From positions 839,989 to 903,988 of the forward strand of contig CM042085.1 in assembly GCA_023512835.1 (NCBI GenBank): 64,000 bases of DNA, given 5' to 3'. Shown one piece after another: positions 12,866-25,621 of the stretch. The notes below the pieces were generated by a model. The model worked only from the letters and a program-made list of their open reading frames with translations, did not search any database and was not told where the DNA came from. Origin of the DNA: Taxillus chinensis. Its lineage: Eukaryota > Streptophyta > Magnoliopsida > Santalales > Loranthaceae. Within the stretch, counting starts at the first letter, position 1. Every line of letters starts with the position of its first letter. The translations under genes were made by a program, and so were the position numbers.

Positions 12866-13590
12866 CCATGTTTGGTCACGGTTCTCGTTCTCTGTTTTTA
12901 AAAATCGGTTTTAAAAATTATAATTAAAAATTATTTTAAAAGTTAAAGTGAGAATGACCTTTGTTTGGTCACCGTTCTTTGTTTTCGTTTCTTTTTTGTC
13001 AACGCCGTGGGAGAGGTCGTGGAGGTCGTGTAGGCGGCAGGGGGCCGTCGCGGCTCGGCGTGGAGGTCGTGCGGCGCAGGGGGACGTCGCGCCCGGGAGG
13101 GCAGGTCACGCCGGGCGGGGGATCTGGCAACGGGAGGTTGTCGCGCTCGGGGGGAGGTCGTCGTTCGGGGGAGGTCGCCGGACGGGGAGACTCGCAGCTG
13201 GGGAGATCTCGTGCCAGGGGAGGTGGCGCCAGGTGGAGATTCTGCGCTGGGGGGAGGTCGGCCGGGGGAGATCTGCGCCTGGGGAGGTCGGCCGGGGGAG
13301 GTAGCATCGGGAGAGATCTGCGCCGTGGCACGCGCAGGGGAGATAGCGTTCGCGCAGCGGGGGCGGCGGACGGCGGTAGCGTGCGGCGGCGGCTTACCGG
13401 AAAACAGGTGAAAACAGAATACAACAAATAGAAAACATCAAATTAGTGTTTTCATTTTTTAGCACTCAAAATAATTTGTTCTCGAAAACAAAAAACGAAA
13501 ACAAATGCCAAACAATAAAATATGAGTGTTTTCTGCATTTAAATGTAGAAAACAAAAAACAAAAACAGCAACCAAACAGGCTCTACATAT
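12862..13590. mobile_element. Inverted-repeat DNA element with a GC-rich core (MITE-like)
   Basis: The ends are inverted relatives: CCATGTTTGGTCACGG at about 12867 and, on the other strand, GAGCCTGTTTGGTTGCTG at about 13585. A second nested pair lies inside (TTTGTTTGGTCACCGTTC at 12959; TTGTTTGGCATTTG on the minus strand near 13510). Between them 13005-13400 is extremely GC-rich and made of degenerate GGGGGAGGTCG units. The long frames inside it are by-products of base composition. No transposase is present, so it would be non-autonomous. No convincing target duplication was found. Confidence 0.55.
13005..13400. repeat. GC-rich degenerate minisatellite
   Basis: Repeated GGGGAGGTCG, GGGGGAGATCTGCGC and GAGGTCGGCC words in an otherwise AT-rich region. 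The repeat units vary in length and are imperfect. The G-rich strand could form quadruplexes. Confidence 0.7.
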
Positions 13591-13594
13591 CTCA

Positions 13595-14070
13595 AACTAA
13601 AGTTTTATTCTTTGAGATAAATTTGATTATTTTAAACTTCTGTTCCCAGAAATAAAACTTTGATTCAAACTAAAGTTTTATTTCTCGAATCGAAGTATAA
13701 ATATAACTTTAGTTTCAGAAATAATTTCTTCAAAGCTGTATTTTTTTAGTTTAATTTGATTTCTTCTGATTCAGAAAATAGGACTTCGATTCAAATTGAA
13801 GTTCTATTTATTGATCTGATGTCCAAAGAAAACAAAATTAAACTCAAATTAGAATCTTATTTCTCAAACTGATGTTCATCGCAACCGAATTAAACTCAAA
13901 CCGAAGTTTTATTTGTCAAAACAAAGTTTTATTTTTTGAACTAATTTTTTTTATGATGACGTTTTGAAATTCCTTTAATCCTAGTGCATTAACTGAGAGA
14001 AATAAAATTATTTCTTAAACTAAAGTTTTGTTTCTTAAATCAAAGTTCTATATATGATATCATTTCGAAC
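13595..14070. repeat. Degenerate AT-rich tandem repeat
   Basis: A loose motif around AACTAAAGTTTTATTTCT recurs many times (for example near 13597, 13667, 13790, 13900, 14020). The copies are diverged and irregularly spaced. No coding potential. Confidence 0.55.
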
Positions 14071-14888
14071 CAAAGTAATTGCAGGAGCACGTTGATATCC
14101 ATTTTTGCTTCTACATCAAGTGTATGCAAAGGACTTTAGGAGTATACTAATGAACACATCATATGCCAGATCGATATAGTAGATAAATCTAATCAACTAT
14201 TTCAATCCCATTTTTATGTAACCTCATCTGTTCATTTTGAAAATTTTGAGTATGAAGAAAAAAACTAATCTTGTAACATTCATACAGTTTGCTCAACAAC
14301 ATGAGAAAAAAAACCAATTGTTTATGGAAGAATAGCGAAATGAGGTAAAAGTGGAAGAAAAAAATACCAATTCATAAAGGAGGTAGAGATTAAGTTATTG
14401 GCATCATGAAAGAGATTGATAATAAAAATATTAATCCTAAAAGATATTTTTATTTAATTTATTTTAATATTAAATAATTATTTTAAAGTGAGAGTATTAA
14501 TTATTTTTGTTAATTTATTTATATAAACCTGTTTTTGTGTGATAGTTATTTTCAAATATAAAAAATATAAAACTAAAAATAATAAAATATTATTTCCTTT
14601 AGGACATAAAAAGTGAAAACAAACTTTTGTTATTTTCGAGTATGAATATCCTAAACTAAAAAAACAATAAAATCAAATTTAAAATAACTCAACTATCTCA
14701 AACACATAAAATAATTAATAAACTACACACTTGAGTAATAATATCATATTTAAATATTTTCTATTTGTTTATACATTTAGGTGTTTTTTTTTAAAAAATT
14801 TTGCAATATCTTGAATTTAAAGTTTTAAAATTTTTAGGACCTTCCGCTCCAAGACATCACTACTCATTTGCAGTGACTGATGGGTTGC
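14071..14888. other. AT-rich intergenic DNA downstream of PMK
   Basis: Lies between the degenerate repeat and the PMK stop codon. It probably includes the PMK 3' UTR and terminator. No gene was seen. Confidence 0.5.
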
Positions 14889-17176
14889 TTACTCAACATG
14901 AATAGAAGAAATGCGTGACGCAATTGTCATGGCCCTTGGATCGTCTCTCTCCAAACAAACGCCACGAGGATCCTCTTTCACTAGCAAGGCGAGAACATTG
15001 AGCGAACTCCACGCTTTGCTTACGTTGCGGCTGCTGCTGTTGGAATCTCCCAGCGTGACTGCAAATACTGCATCATACCCACCTGCTCCCGGAACTCCGG
15101 TCAACAACACTCCATCCATCTTCATAGTGGCATCCAAAAGCTGGGTTTGGGATTCTGGTTCTATCTGTACGTCCAGTGACAGTGGTAAAAGAAAATATTA
15201 ATCCAAAGTGCATGATTCAATCATTCAAACGTGCAGCCCATAAACGACCAATATCATAGAAAAAGGGCACTCATAAGGTAAACTCCTGTTCTTATGGGTC
15301 CAAAAAATATCTTACAGAATTTTTTGGTCCCAATGCTATTATTTAATTTTTATTTTCAGTCTACAATTACATTAAGCAGATCAACTATTTTAAATACAAA
15401 AAATGAATCAAAGCTTTTGACTAGATCTGAAAACCATAATGATCCATATGGTATCCCAGCAAGGATATAAACTATAGAACTAAACAGAAAAGCATTGCAA
15501 CTTTTCCCCTTTTGCAAGCTTGCACGAGACACTCACACACACAGAGCGCGAATCAATTGCGAAGGAACCTACCGGGATGCCTGCAGCTTCACCCATTTGC
15601 CGCATATTACATCTGATCTCAAGCATGGCATCTCTTGCTCCTAACATTGATTTCACAATTGCCTCTTGGTTCGGGTCAGCTGCTTGTTGCATCCACTGTT
15701 TTTGCAACAACGGTTTGTGAATGTCTCAAACAACAACACTAATAATAGTACAATATGTAAAAAAAAATGACCTAAAAAATCTCAATTTAGAAACAGAGAC
15801 AAAGCTACCCGTGCGTGAAAATAAAAGATGGACGTGTTTTAGGATTCTTGATCTGCTATGAATAATATATAGTAAGCAATAGGTACCTGTGCTGCATGTG
15901 CGTGAATACTTCATTTCACTGACAGGGCAATAAATGAAAAGTGCTTATAAAATAAAAAACAATCATGCTATGGTATATTTAAAATGATGTACAAAATCAT
16001 TGTTATTAAAAAAATTTACGGTGCCGGCATGTGAACATACCATTAGATTTGACAGTATATTGGTTTGAGAAAACATGTAAGGTGAAAGGCATCTCAACAC
16101 ACTACATACTGTAATAAATATTCAAAATGATTTACAACATCCCAAATTTAGTAATTCACTCTGTTCAATGCCTTGCTATGTGTTTCCTAGCATTTGTGGC
16201 AATTGAGGATCATAAAAATCTAACATGTATTGTCCAGACGTGTTATAATGAAAAATCATCTTAATTTTTTCATGCATGCATGCATGCATATACGCACACA
16301 TATATGTATAAACTGAACAAGTAAAATGAGAATATGAAACTACTTTCTCTGCACCGAGGATGCTGCAATTGCTGATGATGCATCTATATGCATCCCAATG
16401 TTGTTCTGCAAATTTGCTTAATGCAGTCAGCTGCCTTTCCAATGCTGAGTTTGCCTCTGATAGCTTTCTCCATGTGCCTGCCGACTTCTGAGGGTCAGAT
16501 TTTTGCCACTTCTTCACAGAACCTACCATAGAGGGGGTCGAAGATCCTCCACTTCCAGGTTCCCCTAGCAACTGCAACAATCAGGTTGGGCACTTAACAA
16601 TTATAAGAAAAAAAATGCATCGATAATTAATCATTGGACAAAAAAAAAAGACAGAACTGTAATAAATAGAGATATTGACGGCAAACACTAAAAATATAGT
16701 GGGGTCAACTCATGGACAGTAAAATCACTTACATTTAGCTATCCAATCAAATGGAAGGATGATGTGGCAACAAAAAGTCACTCTACAAAGTAGGAAGATA
16801 AAGGCAATACTTCATCGGCAAAACTGCTTAACCTTTATATTACATGCATGCCAAGCACATCACCCTTGGAAACAAACATTGTAACTCATACTTACAAGAG
16901 TCATCATTGGTGGCAAAGAAAATCTAGTCCTCTCATGGTCCCAATTCCCTTGTAAGATACCAACAATAGCCTCCTGTAAAGGCTCTCCTTTCACCACAAA
17001 CTGCAGGACCAAAATAGCGTGTGTATAACAACATATGACACATTGGAAAATTTTAATTAAATTATATATCTTACAATATAAATATGAAATTTTACCGCAT
17101 AACTTTTGAAATTCAGAAATACACTTGTTCCTAATAAATTTTAAAATCAAAAAAATACCTTTGGTTCATTAAACTT

Positions 17177-17221
<45 letters not shown>

Positions 17222-20200
17222 TTCGTAACATAAGATAACACACATCAAATACCATGTTTATATCTATTTTAATTAGATTAAAAAAGAAACAAAAGATATT
17301 ATGATATTACATATCTCTATATATATAGGAGTCTATGAATTAAATTAAACTTGTTTGTCCTATTATGTCTTTAAAATTGTAATTTTTTAAAATTAGTTTA
17401 TTGAATTGCTTTGAATTTAATTATATATCTAAATTAAGTATAACAAATTAACAATCTAATCTAAATATATTTTATAAGTTAAAAAAGGAATGAAATTTAT
17501 ATATATATATATATATATATCACATAGTTTATCTAATTGCCATATTTTGTCATCAAATTATAATTAAAAAAAAGTTTATCGACATTATTATTGTAGTTTA
17601 AATCTAATACAAACATGATTAAATTTTAAAAACCTAAATATAGAGAGTTACTTTAATTTAATTATAAATCTAAATTAAGTCCAGGAATTTGAATTAAACA
17701 TATTTCAATATAAATGTTTATATATTAGAATTATATCTTTTTATTTTTATTGGTAGATTTTTATTTCAGATTTATTGTCCCATCAATGTTGTTTTTTAAT
17801 TGAAATACTTTTATTTGCTATTTAATCCTCATATGTTTATATTTATTTTTATTTATGTAGTTTTAAATTCAAAATGATTCGAGTCCTTTTTCTCTAATTT
17901 TCCTAAAATAAATATTAATTAATTTTAAAAGCACAAATCTATATTATTCAACTCATATTTACCAAAGTATTATAATACACACCATGAATTTGCATATAGA
18001 AATTAAAATCTGCAAAAATAATGTTATTGATAATAATACTATAACATATGTATAAATTTTTTTTAGCCAATGAGCAAGCATGTCTTAAACAAAAGCTAAT
18101 TCAACTAGTATATATACATAACAGATAAAATAATATCACATGCGCAATAAAAATTATAAATTAGATATTATTTAATTTATAATTAAAACAAATTAATATT
18201 CAGCTAACAAAAAATCATGTTTATTAAATTAATTAGTTAATTAATTATATAATTTAAATTTTATTTTATCTAACAACTTTGTATAAATTTTTGCATAACT
18301 ACTTTAATTTTCTAAAATACCTTAATCAAACAAAATAATTTAATAGCTAATAAAAAGATTGTCTAATTTAAAATAATAACAACATATTGCTAAAATAATC
18401 TTAAAAAATAAAATATCTTAATAAAAATATGTTTATAATATAATAAAAAATAAAAAAATTTGTATAACGACATTAAATTTTTTAAAATTTCATAATTATC
18501 AACAGGCACATAAAACCCTAAGAATTATTTTAAAAAATTACTCATAAAAAATTACTCAGTCTAATAGTATCTATATACAAAAAAACACATCACAAACATG
18601 TGTGTTATGTATTTTGTGTATAGAAACATGTGCCTCCTAAACTAGTTTTAATATATATCACAAGATAGAAGTGGGTTTTACAATCCATCAAGAACCCATG
18701 CATATTATAAACCTAGTGCATATTATAAACCCATGCATGGGGTTTAGTTATTAAAAGCTGGGAAAAATGGGTTCTCGATGAACTCCAAAATTCATTTGCA
18801 TTTCGAAAAGTATATTATAATACACACCTTGAAGTAAAATTTTCCATGATTGATATTAAGTACATTGGCTAAAAATAGAGTAAATCTAATGATTCAAAGC
18901 CTACGTGACACATGCATGACATTTACATATAGGAACAGGGAGAGTGGCAAATTATAAGATAAACAGTGGATGGGAATCAACTTCACATGCTTTTTTTCAC
19001 TGACCAATCAGATCGTTTCTGTGTGAGAGGTATGTCCAAATCATACAGAAAACAACTCATACGGAGACATAACCCAATAAGTGAAAGAAGTCAATAATTT
19101 AAGATAACGCAGATAATCCTGTTCAACGGTAGATCGCTTCAAGGACAAAAACAATTTTTTTTCCATTCCAAATAACATTCACGGTCTGAATTTCATAAAT
19201 TATGGATTACACATTATGAGCAAAAGCCATAGTGCAGCCACCACTTCGGTTCATCCAAAAACAAAGAAATAAAATAAGATCAAAACAAAGTGAAAGATAG
19301 ACTGACCTGAGCAGAAGAAAGGACTTCTGGTGAAAACCTGACATAACGTTGGCTGCCATAGACTGCAGAACTTACATCAAATCCACTGCCCACTTTCCCT
19401 TGTGCAATACAATGCACCCTTTGAGCTATCACATGCACCAAATCAAGGTCCAAATTATCCCTTTCTTGTTGATCATTAGTCAGGTAAGGAATATTAACAA
19501 CTCCAAAGTGATGAAGTAAAGCAGCCACCACTGCAGTTGTCATCGCTGCAGATGAACCCAACCCAGTTTTGGCAACTTCAGGCTTGCAGTTTTCTCCATT
19601 TGGATCATCCGTATTAAAAGTAATGGATGTAAACTGAGGAAGAGCAGCCAACGCTTTTGGAGTTAAAGGGAGACCGTGGGCTTCGATCTACAGAAATATT
19701 ATCACAAAAATGTTACAGTACAAACCACTTTTTCTAACTTCTTGAACTTATTGATTGCTATTTGCTATTTATTTTAACATGCAAAACTACTGAGGAGAAA
19801 AAAGAATTTGCTAAAATTTAAAAGTACTCTAAACCATATAAGGTTCAGGATCACATAATTTGGTTTGGATTAAATATGTTCTTTCTTTTTACCCAAGAAG
19901 GTTTTCTAGCTGGAAATGCGCCAACAGAAAACCAAAGGTCACATTTGGATCATGGATTTTATGAGAAAAGGTAAGGATGGGAAAAACTATTTTCAAACAT
20001 TTTACCTCTATCAATTAATAATTGAAATAAAAACCAGTAAAAACATACTTAAAGAATGAGAAGCTAATGACATTCAAAACAGAACAATTGCCCATAGATT
20101 TTCTCTTTCTTATTTTCTTTGGTTGTCAAACCATACAAAATGAATCACCATATCATCCTTTGCTTCCTTTCACGTATTCCAAGTTCCAAAAAGTTAAAAT

Positions 20201-22722
20201 GTTGTACTGTAGCTAATCCACGAGCAGCAGACATTCAAAAATCTTGGATGTAACAACTACTATGTTGCATTCCAAGAAATTATGTGATTAATCGTTGCTA
20301 AAAATACTACTAGATTAATTATATAATACTATATCAGCTATTAGTTATAGGCTTATAGTGGACTAGGTTCATTAGTCCACTAGGTTAGGAGCGTTCTGGA
20401 GTAGGGAGAAGGTCATCTCATCTCTCTATATGTGTGTGTAATCTCCCTTCAGTCTTCATTAGTGATAAATCAATTCTATCTTTTTTCTCTCTATTTCACA
20501 TGTATCAAAGCCTAAGGTTCAAACTCAGGGTAGGCAACAATAGTTCAGTTTCTGCCGCCACCAATATCTTGACATAAACAAACATGTTCTTTTTTTTATT
20601 TTGTCTCTATTTTATAGTAGTCAATTTTTTAGTGTAGAACACAAACACAACATAGGATTTTATACTCCATGATATCATCAGTAAACCACACAATAGGAAA
20701 ATACTCACAATAATTTGCAGTTGTCAGTTGAAATGAAAGGAATGTATCTATATTTCGATTCAAACTATTTAAGCTCATAAAATAATACTGAAGAGGAGCC
20801 AATAGGAAGGTTTAAAATACCTGACTCCTATAAGAATAAAAATCATTGGAACCCAATATTGTAATATCAAGACCTGCATGACTAATCCAATTAAAACATT
20901 ACATTTTTCAATTTGTGTATTCAATCTCTGATAGGATAGGAAAACATATGAGGCATCAAATCGTTACCTTGGAGGAGCAGTTTGCTTAATGTGTCTTTCC
21001 TATTCTTGTCGAGTTTCACCTGTGCAGCTGCTATAGTGTACTGCACTGCTAGTTCTACAAATGGATTCCTTGAGTCACTGAAAATTTAATCAGGCATAAC
21101 AGCCGAACATCTCAGAAACTAGTAATCCATAAATTTAACATCTGAAAAACAAGTAAGCTTATTTCTAAACCACTCCTGAACTTATAGAACTCTATGCATA
21201 GTTGCATACACACACTATCAATAGAAAAGTAGAAAGTTGCCTTGCTGAGACAGTCTGAATGGCAAATTCCTTCAGTGACAGCTTGTAATTTGTTTCTCTT
21301 GCAAGCTGGGGAGATGTTAATTTGACATCTGTCCATGTCTGAGAAGTAAAAAGGAAATATCACAAAGCATTCAACAACATAAATAAAAGAACAGAAATAA
21401 TCCATACAAGGTCAGCTTGTCCTACTAAAGTCAGTTTTTAGATTGACAACCTAGATTATCTTAATCAAACTAGTTAATCGAGAAGGGTAGATTGTCAAAC
21501 TAGTTTATTGACAATTCAATTTAATTAAATTGTCAATTTCAACCGCATGGAAGAGTAACCAAATTTGAATCATGTCTGGAAATGGAAGCTAATAATATTA
21601 TTAGTACCCACACTAATAATACCACTAACTTGTCATCACTATAATTTTCACTCAGAAAACAAAATTGACATAACACTACCCAAAAAATTATAACAATTGT
21701 AAAACATGCAGAACACAAGAATGCAACAAAACGGAAACTGAACCACCTATAAATGAATGAGACTTCAATTTAATTTTAACCCTCAGTGAAAAAACCACAA
21801 CAGAATGATCATATAGGGCACTTACCCATGCCCAACTATCAGGTTTAACATCTTCATGAATTGGCTTCACGATTGCATAGAATCTAGCGTTTGTACTGAG
21901 CACAATTCCAGCGTTTGGCCTCTCCAATATGAGATAACCCCCAGTCATCAAAACCTTCCCCGGAGCAGAAGCAACACTGCATAAGCATACCCATCAAAAA
22001 ATCATTCAGGTAAAAAAAGTTTACTCACTAGTGAAACAAAACAATCCACACTATGTTCTCAATCATCATCAGACAACAATAAACAGTTTGGAATTAGATA
22101 GTGCAATCAGGGCTCCGAGGGTTTAGGTTTTACCCAATCATCCATCCAACTACAAATCCCTCTGGATTCTTTTCCTATATCTGAGTGCTGGAAAGTACGA
22201 CACAAAAGGAAAAATGAAGAAAACTGAGCTTCAGAAACAAACCGTTCCTGGGCAGTCTCAAATTTTGATCTCTAAAAAGGGTCTACATATCAAAGTACAT
22301 TGTTCCCTAACCTTAAACTGTGAAAGTAGTTTGAAACAAAATTTTGAAGTCTATTGTTTGGAAAAACAAGTGAAAACTAAAATTTTAGATTTTTCATAAC
22401 CTTTTACATTTGGTTCTAAATGCCCTTTTCCTCTACGTTTTCCATGATTCAAGCCTAACCTTCGGAACATCGTACTAAAATAGGACTTCTCCTCCTAAAA
22501 AAAAACGAAACAAACAACAACAAATAATACAATTTAAAAAAAAAAGTTTCATTCTCGTCCTTCTCAAATTTTCCCACATGACAGGAACCAAACATAGGAA
22601 TTGAACTTGTACTAACACATAATCGAAAGAAATAAATGAATATCGAATGAAAGGAAACAAATCCAGTAAAATGAAAAGGCCAAAAAGGAATGGTGTTTTT
22701 AAGGATTAACTTACACGGCCAT
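14889..22722 (-). CDS. PMK: Phosphomevalonate kinase
   Basis: GHMP-family kinase that phosphorylates mevalonate 5-phosphate with ATP in the mevalonate pathway to sterols, sesquiterpenes and other isoprenoids. Ten coding exons: 22715-22722, 21826-21976, 21241-21338, 20968-21077, 20821-20873, 19307-19687, 16896-17000, 16344-16571, 15573-15695, 14889-15164. They sum to 510 residues with no stop or phase conflict, close to the Arabidopsis enzyme (505). Exon 1 gives only MAV plus part of the next codon. Exon 2 starts the conserved SAPGKVLMTGGYL. The ATP-binding loop KTGLGSSAAMTTAVVAALL is at residues 180-198, followed by GKVGSGFDVSSAVYGSQRY. EPGSGGSSTPSMVG starts at residue 306 and the C-terminal GVPGAGGYDA at 442-451. 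Intron 3 uses a GC donor (21240-21239). The TAA stop is at 14889-14891. The gene appears functional. Confidence 0.97.
17001..19306 (-). other. Long AT-rich PMK intron 6
   Basis: A 2.3-kb intron between conserved exons, by far the largest of this gene. The central part is very AT-rich. An imperfect repeat of ACCCATGCATATTATAAAC lies near 18697-18735. No transposon protein or gene is recognisable. Confidence 0.7.
17179..17218. repeat. (TA)n microsatellite
   Basis: About 40 bases of uninterrupted TA dinucleotides in PMK intron 6. A second, shorter (AT)n run is at 17499-17520. Confidence 0.95.
21500..21542. repeat. Short inverted repeat
   Basis: TTGACAATT and AATTGTCAA flank an A/T-rich centre in PMK intron 2, making a short hairpin. 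Small palindromes like this are common in AT-rich introns. Confidence 0.5.
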
Positions 22723-23158
22723 TGCGGTCCAACTCTCGATCAGGCCTTGAAGTTAAAACACACTTAACACACAAAAAAACAAAATGAATGTAGAAATTAT
22801 AACAAGGTCCGAAGAGAATTGAAACAATACGAACTATTTCGTGGGAGGCGCCATCAGAGTGAATTTGGTAGCATCGAACAGATAAATAAACACGGGTGTG
22901 CGCGGCAGCCTCGATTCGCACGAAGCGAGACAATTCTATTACGAAAATAGCCTGAAAAATCGTTTTTATGATGTTAAAATAATAATTTATTTTAATAATA
23001 TTCTTCAAACGTTTTTATTTAATTTTTTTTATATTTATTTAAAATTATTTTTTCAAAAAATATATTTATATTAAAATAGTATATTTATGTTCAAAAATTC
23101 TTTTAAAAAATTATATTCTAATAATATTAATATATAAAAAATTTAATATTATTATTTT
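22723..23158 (-). other. PMK 5' flank and probable 5' UTR
   Basis: Upstream of the PMK ATG (22722) the sequence is of mixed composition to about 22950, then becomes very AT-rich. A 5' UTR and core promoter are expected here, but no distinctive element can be assigned. Confidence 0.4.
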
Positions 23159-23358
23159 AGTCCAGTGGTTGTGCTGTCAATCATATGCACGATCTCTCGA
23201 CAAACTCTCGGTGGAAAACTTTCTCTATCCTCTCGGCCATCGTCGGTGTTTGCCGGACTTGGTGACGTCGACAGGCGACAGAGCTGGCTGGTGGTCGCGC
23301 AGGCGAGTCGTAGAGGACCGATCGGTGGAGAGAGGGAAAGGAACCGTTCGCCGGAGTT

Positions 23359-23664
23359 TGAGGGACCGCCGGGCATCGCAGAGGCTGCCGGGTGGCTCGT
23401 CGGGAGGTTCTCTTCTCTCCTCCTCCTTCGAATCGGCCTTCTAACAAGTCAGGAGAAGCTATATTCACCTTCTCTCCCTTAGGGTTCTACTTAGGAGTTT
23501 GCAGCTTCCTCCCATTCTCTGAAAATCCGGTTGAATAAGGCGGAGCGTGCAGATTTCAGTCGGTGCCTGGGGTCTTCTTTTGCATCCGCGACTGTTGTGT
23601 TCGACCAAGCGCTGGTGAGGTGCGAGCAACCGGCCAACCTCTGCGATGCACGGTGGTCCCTCAA
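23359..23664. repeat. Imperfect inverted repeat in a GC-rich patch
   Basis: Arm 23359-23400 (TGAGGGACCGCCGGGCATCG and onward) matches the reverse complement of 23622-23664 (TGAGGGACCACCGTGCATCG and onward) with several mismatches. The arms are about 220 bp apart. The patch 23160-23900 is richer in GC than its flanks and has short frames on both strands. Probably part of a transposon; family unknown. Confidence 0.6.
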
Positions 23665-24046
23665 AGAACGGCTCCACAGCGTTTTTTTTTTTTTTTTCGA
23701 AGCTCAGCAAAATGTTCATTTCTGGTAGATACCTCCAAGTCAACCGACTCAGAGTCACTCTGCCTTGATCCTCATCTTGCTGGTCAAAATTGTGGAAGTT
23801 AGGGGCCCCATTGTTGTCCAGAGGGACAGATTTGGGTTGGAATAATAGCAACGGCCGCTCAAAACAGTTGGTAAAAAGGACCACTACATTTTTAAATCAT
23901 GCAATCATAATGGTTGGTAATCCGGACGCGTGAGGGAAATGGGTGATATGCGGGTTTTATATTATGCAATCAGTACTTCATTAATGAGCTCAAATGATTT
24001 TACTTTTACAGATTGTGGGTGTAATCATTGGAGGGGTTTCCCGCAA

Positions 24047-24341
24047 GGACAAAGTTTACCTCGTTCTCAACGGTGGCGCCTGAGAGAGGAATGGGAGCGA
24101 CGAGACGTTCAGAGAGAGGGACAATCGCTGAGAGGGAGAAAGGTTATTTTTTAAAATTATAGATTCAGATAAATATTTATCACTGTTAAAAAAATAATTA
24201 TATTTTTTAAAATAAATATTTGTCACTGTCATGCAAAACAAATTTTCAATATCAGATTGAGTTAACCAAGGTTAAATTCATCATGTGCACAGGAAAGATG
24301 TCATGAATTTCTTCAACGCAGTTTGAAGGTAAACTTTGTCC
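24047..24341. mobile_element. Possible 295-bp MITE
   Basis: Perfect 15-base inverted ends: GGACAAAGTTTACCT at 24047-24061 and AGGTAAACTTTGTCC at 24327-24341. Between them is a small internal direct repeat (ATAAATATTTATCACTGT / ATAAATATTTGTCACTGT). No target duplication is evident. Confidence 0.4.
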
Positions 24342-24412
24342 ATTACAATATAGATAAGCAGACCTCTATGGAAAAACAAGGTGTACATTATATAATAACT
24401 GAGGTGAGAATC

Positions 24413-24670
24413 ATTTTTTGGTGTATCGGTATGCCACATTTATTTGTTCGTTTATAGACAGTGGTCTTATACTATTCGTTTTGAAATTTCCTTCTGTGTG
24501 TTTTACTGTATGGAGGTGTCGCTATTATGGGATTTCTAATGTTTGGCCAAGGAACGCTGTCTCAAATAACCTTAAATATGCCAGCCCGTGCTTTTTCCTC
24601 CAAGGTTTCATTGTGGGTAGCGGTAGGTTTAAGAGTAGGCTCGTCTCAGTGATGTTCATCCATGCCTTTG
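24413..24670 (+). pseudogene. Inverted duplicate of AVT1 exon 7 and flanking introns
   Basis: Nearly identical to the reverse complement of 27217-27484, which holds the end of exon 6, intron 6, exon 7 and the start of intron 7 of the AVT1-type gene. I counted about eight substitutions over some 205 aligned bases. The copy keeps [14 protein letters not shown] in frame, but the splice acceptor TTTTGCAG has become TTTTGAAA, so it could not be spliced as an exon. It is a gene fragment on the opposite strand, 3 kb from its source and about 1 kb beyond the gene's stop codon. The sharp left boundary is at GGTGAGAAT (24413). Confidence 0.9.
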
Positions 24671-24827
24671 ATCACATGGGCCGGGATGAGCCCATCCAAA
24701 ACTGCCATAAACCAATTACTCATACCCATCGATTCCACCCACAAAAATATTAGTAACATTACCGATTTATCTCTCAAAGCAACATCCCACAAATCCCATT
24801 TGACTGGTCAGAAAATGTAGCAGACAA

Positions 24828-24856
24828 AACCACACTTGTAGGAAACAAGTGTGGGA
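24828..24856. repeat. Short perfect hairpin
   Basis: CCACACTTGT and ACAAGTGTGG are separated by a 5-base loop. A third CCACACTT follows at once. It lies between the AVT1 fragment and the AVT1 stop. It could be a transcript end structure, but nothing proves it. Confidence 0.5.
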
Positions 24857-25621
24857 AACCACACTTCAATATACTTACAGATTTTCAGTCGGCATTCCAC
24901 TTATTTTTATGTTGAATCATGAAAATTCTATTTGATCTCATGAATAAAATTATTAAGCAAATAACTGTAAAATACTTATCCTCGGACATCACTTCCAAAT
25001 ATTGTCCCCGGAACACAGAACAGCAGAAGCCAACCAGGTTAAGAAGCTGTAGTTTCTTATGGTGAATCATACAATTACTGCACTGCTACCGAATCCCAAA
25101 TCTCGGCCAGAAGAAGCTGCAATATCATATGTGGAAGGCGTGAGATTTCATTATAGAGTTTGCTTGCATACTTTATAGACCCCTATAAATTATGCTTTAT
25201 GGGCTGTGATGATTAGCCTATATGCCTAAATTGTGTCACGCCATTAGTTGCCAAGCCTGTATACTATAACTATTGTACTATTACAAACTACAATCTAGTG
25301 AAAAAAAGTTCTATGCAGATCATGCACTCCACTTCAGAATTGAGCACTGAGCGGCATTTGGCTATAAAACAGGCTAAACATAATAACTTGCCCTAGACTG
25401 CAATGCAAGGCTACTAATCTAGCAATTGGCCCCATCTGTGCCTTCTCTTTATAGCAACATTTGTTGAAAGCGAACAGGAATGGACAAGGCCACTAATACA
25501 AGTAAAGAGCAAAGAGAAAGATGACCCAGCCCATGCAATTTTTTCCATGTCCCTTTTTTTAACTAATCATATGTGGCTAGCAACATGCCAGACATTGAAA
25601 TTGATGAGCCTGATGCATACC

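Noticed and set aside
12948..13431. Open frames of 118-156 residues on both strands
   Set aside because: They come from the GC-rich minisatellite: frames are open on both strands and the proteins are Gly/Arg or Pro/Arg repeats.
23165..23884. Several 60-139 residue frames on both strands
   Set aside because: They overlap the inverted repeat; none has a domain and they lack splice context.
24418..24753. 111-residue frame on the plus strand
   Set aside because: It is an out-of-frame reading of the copied AVT1 exon 7 and intron, not a gene.
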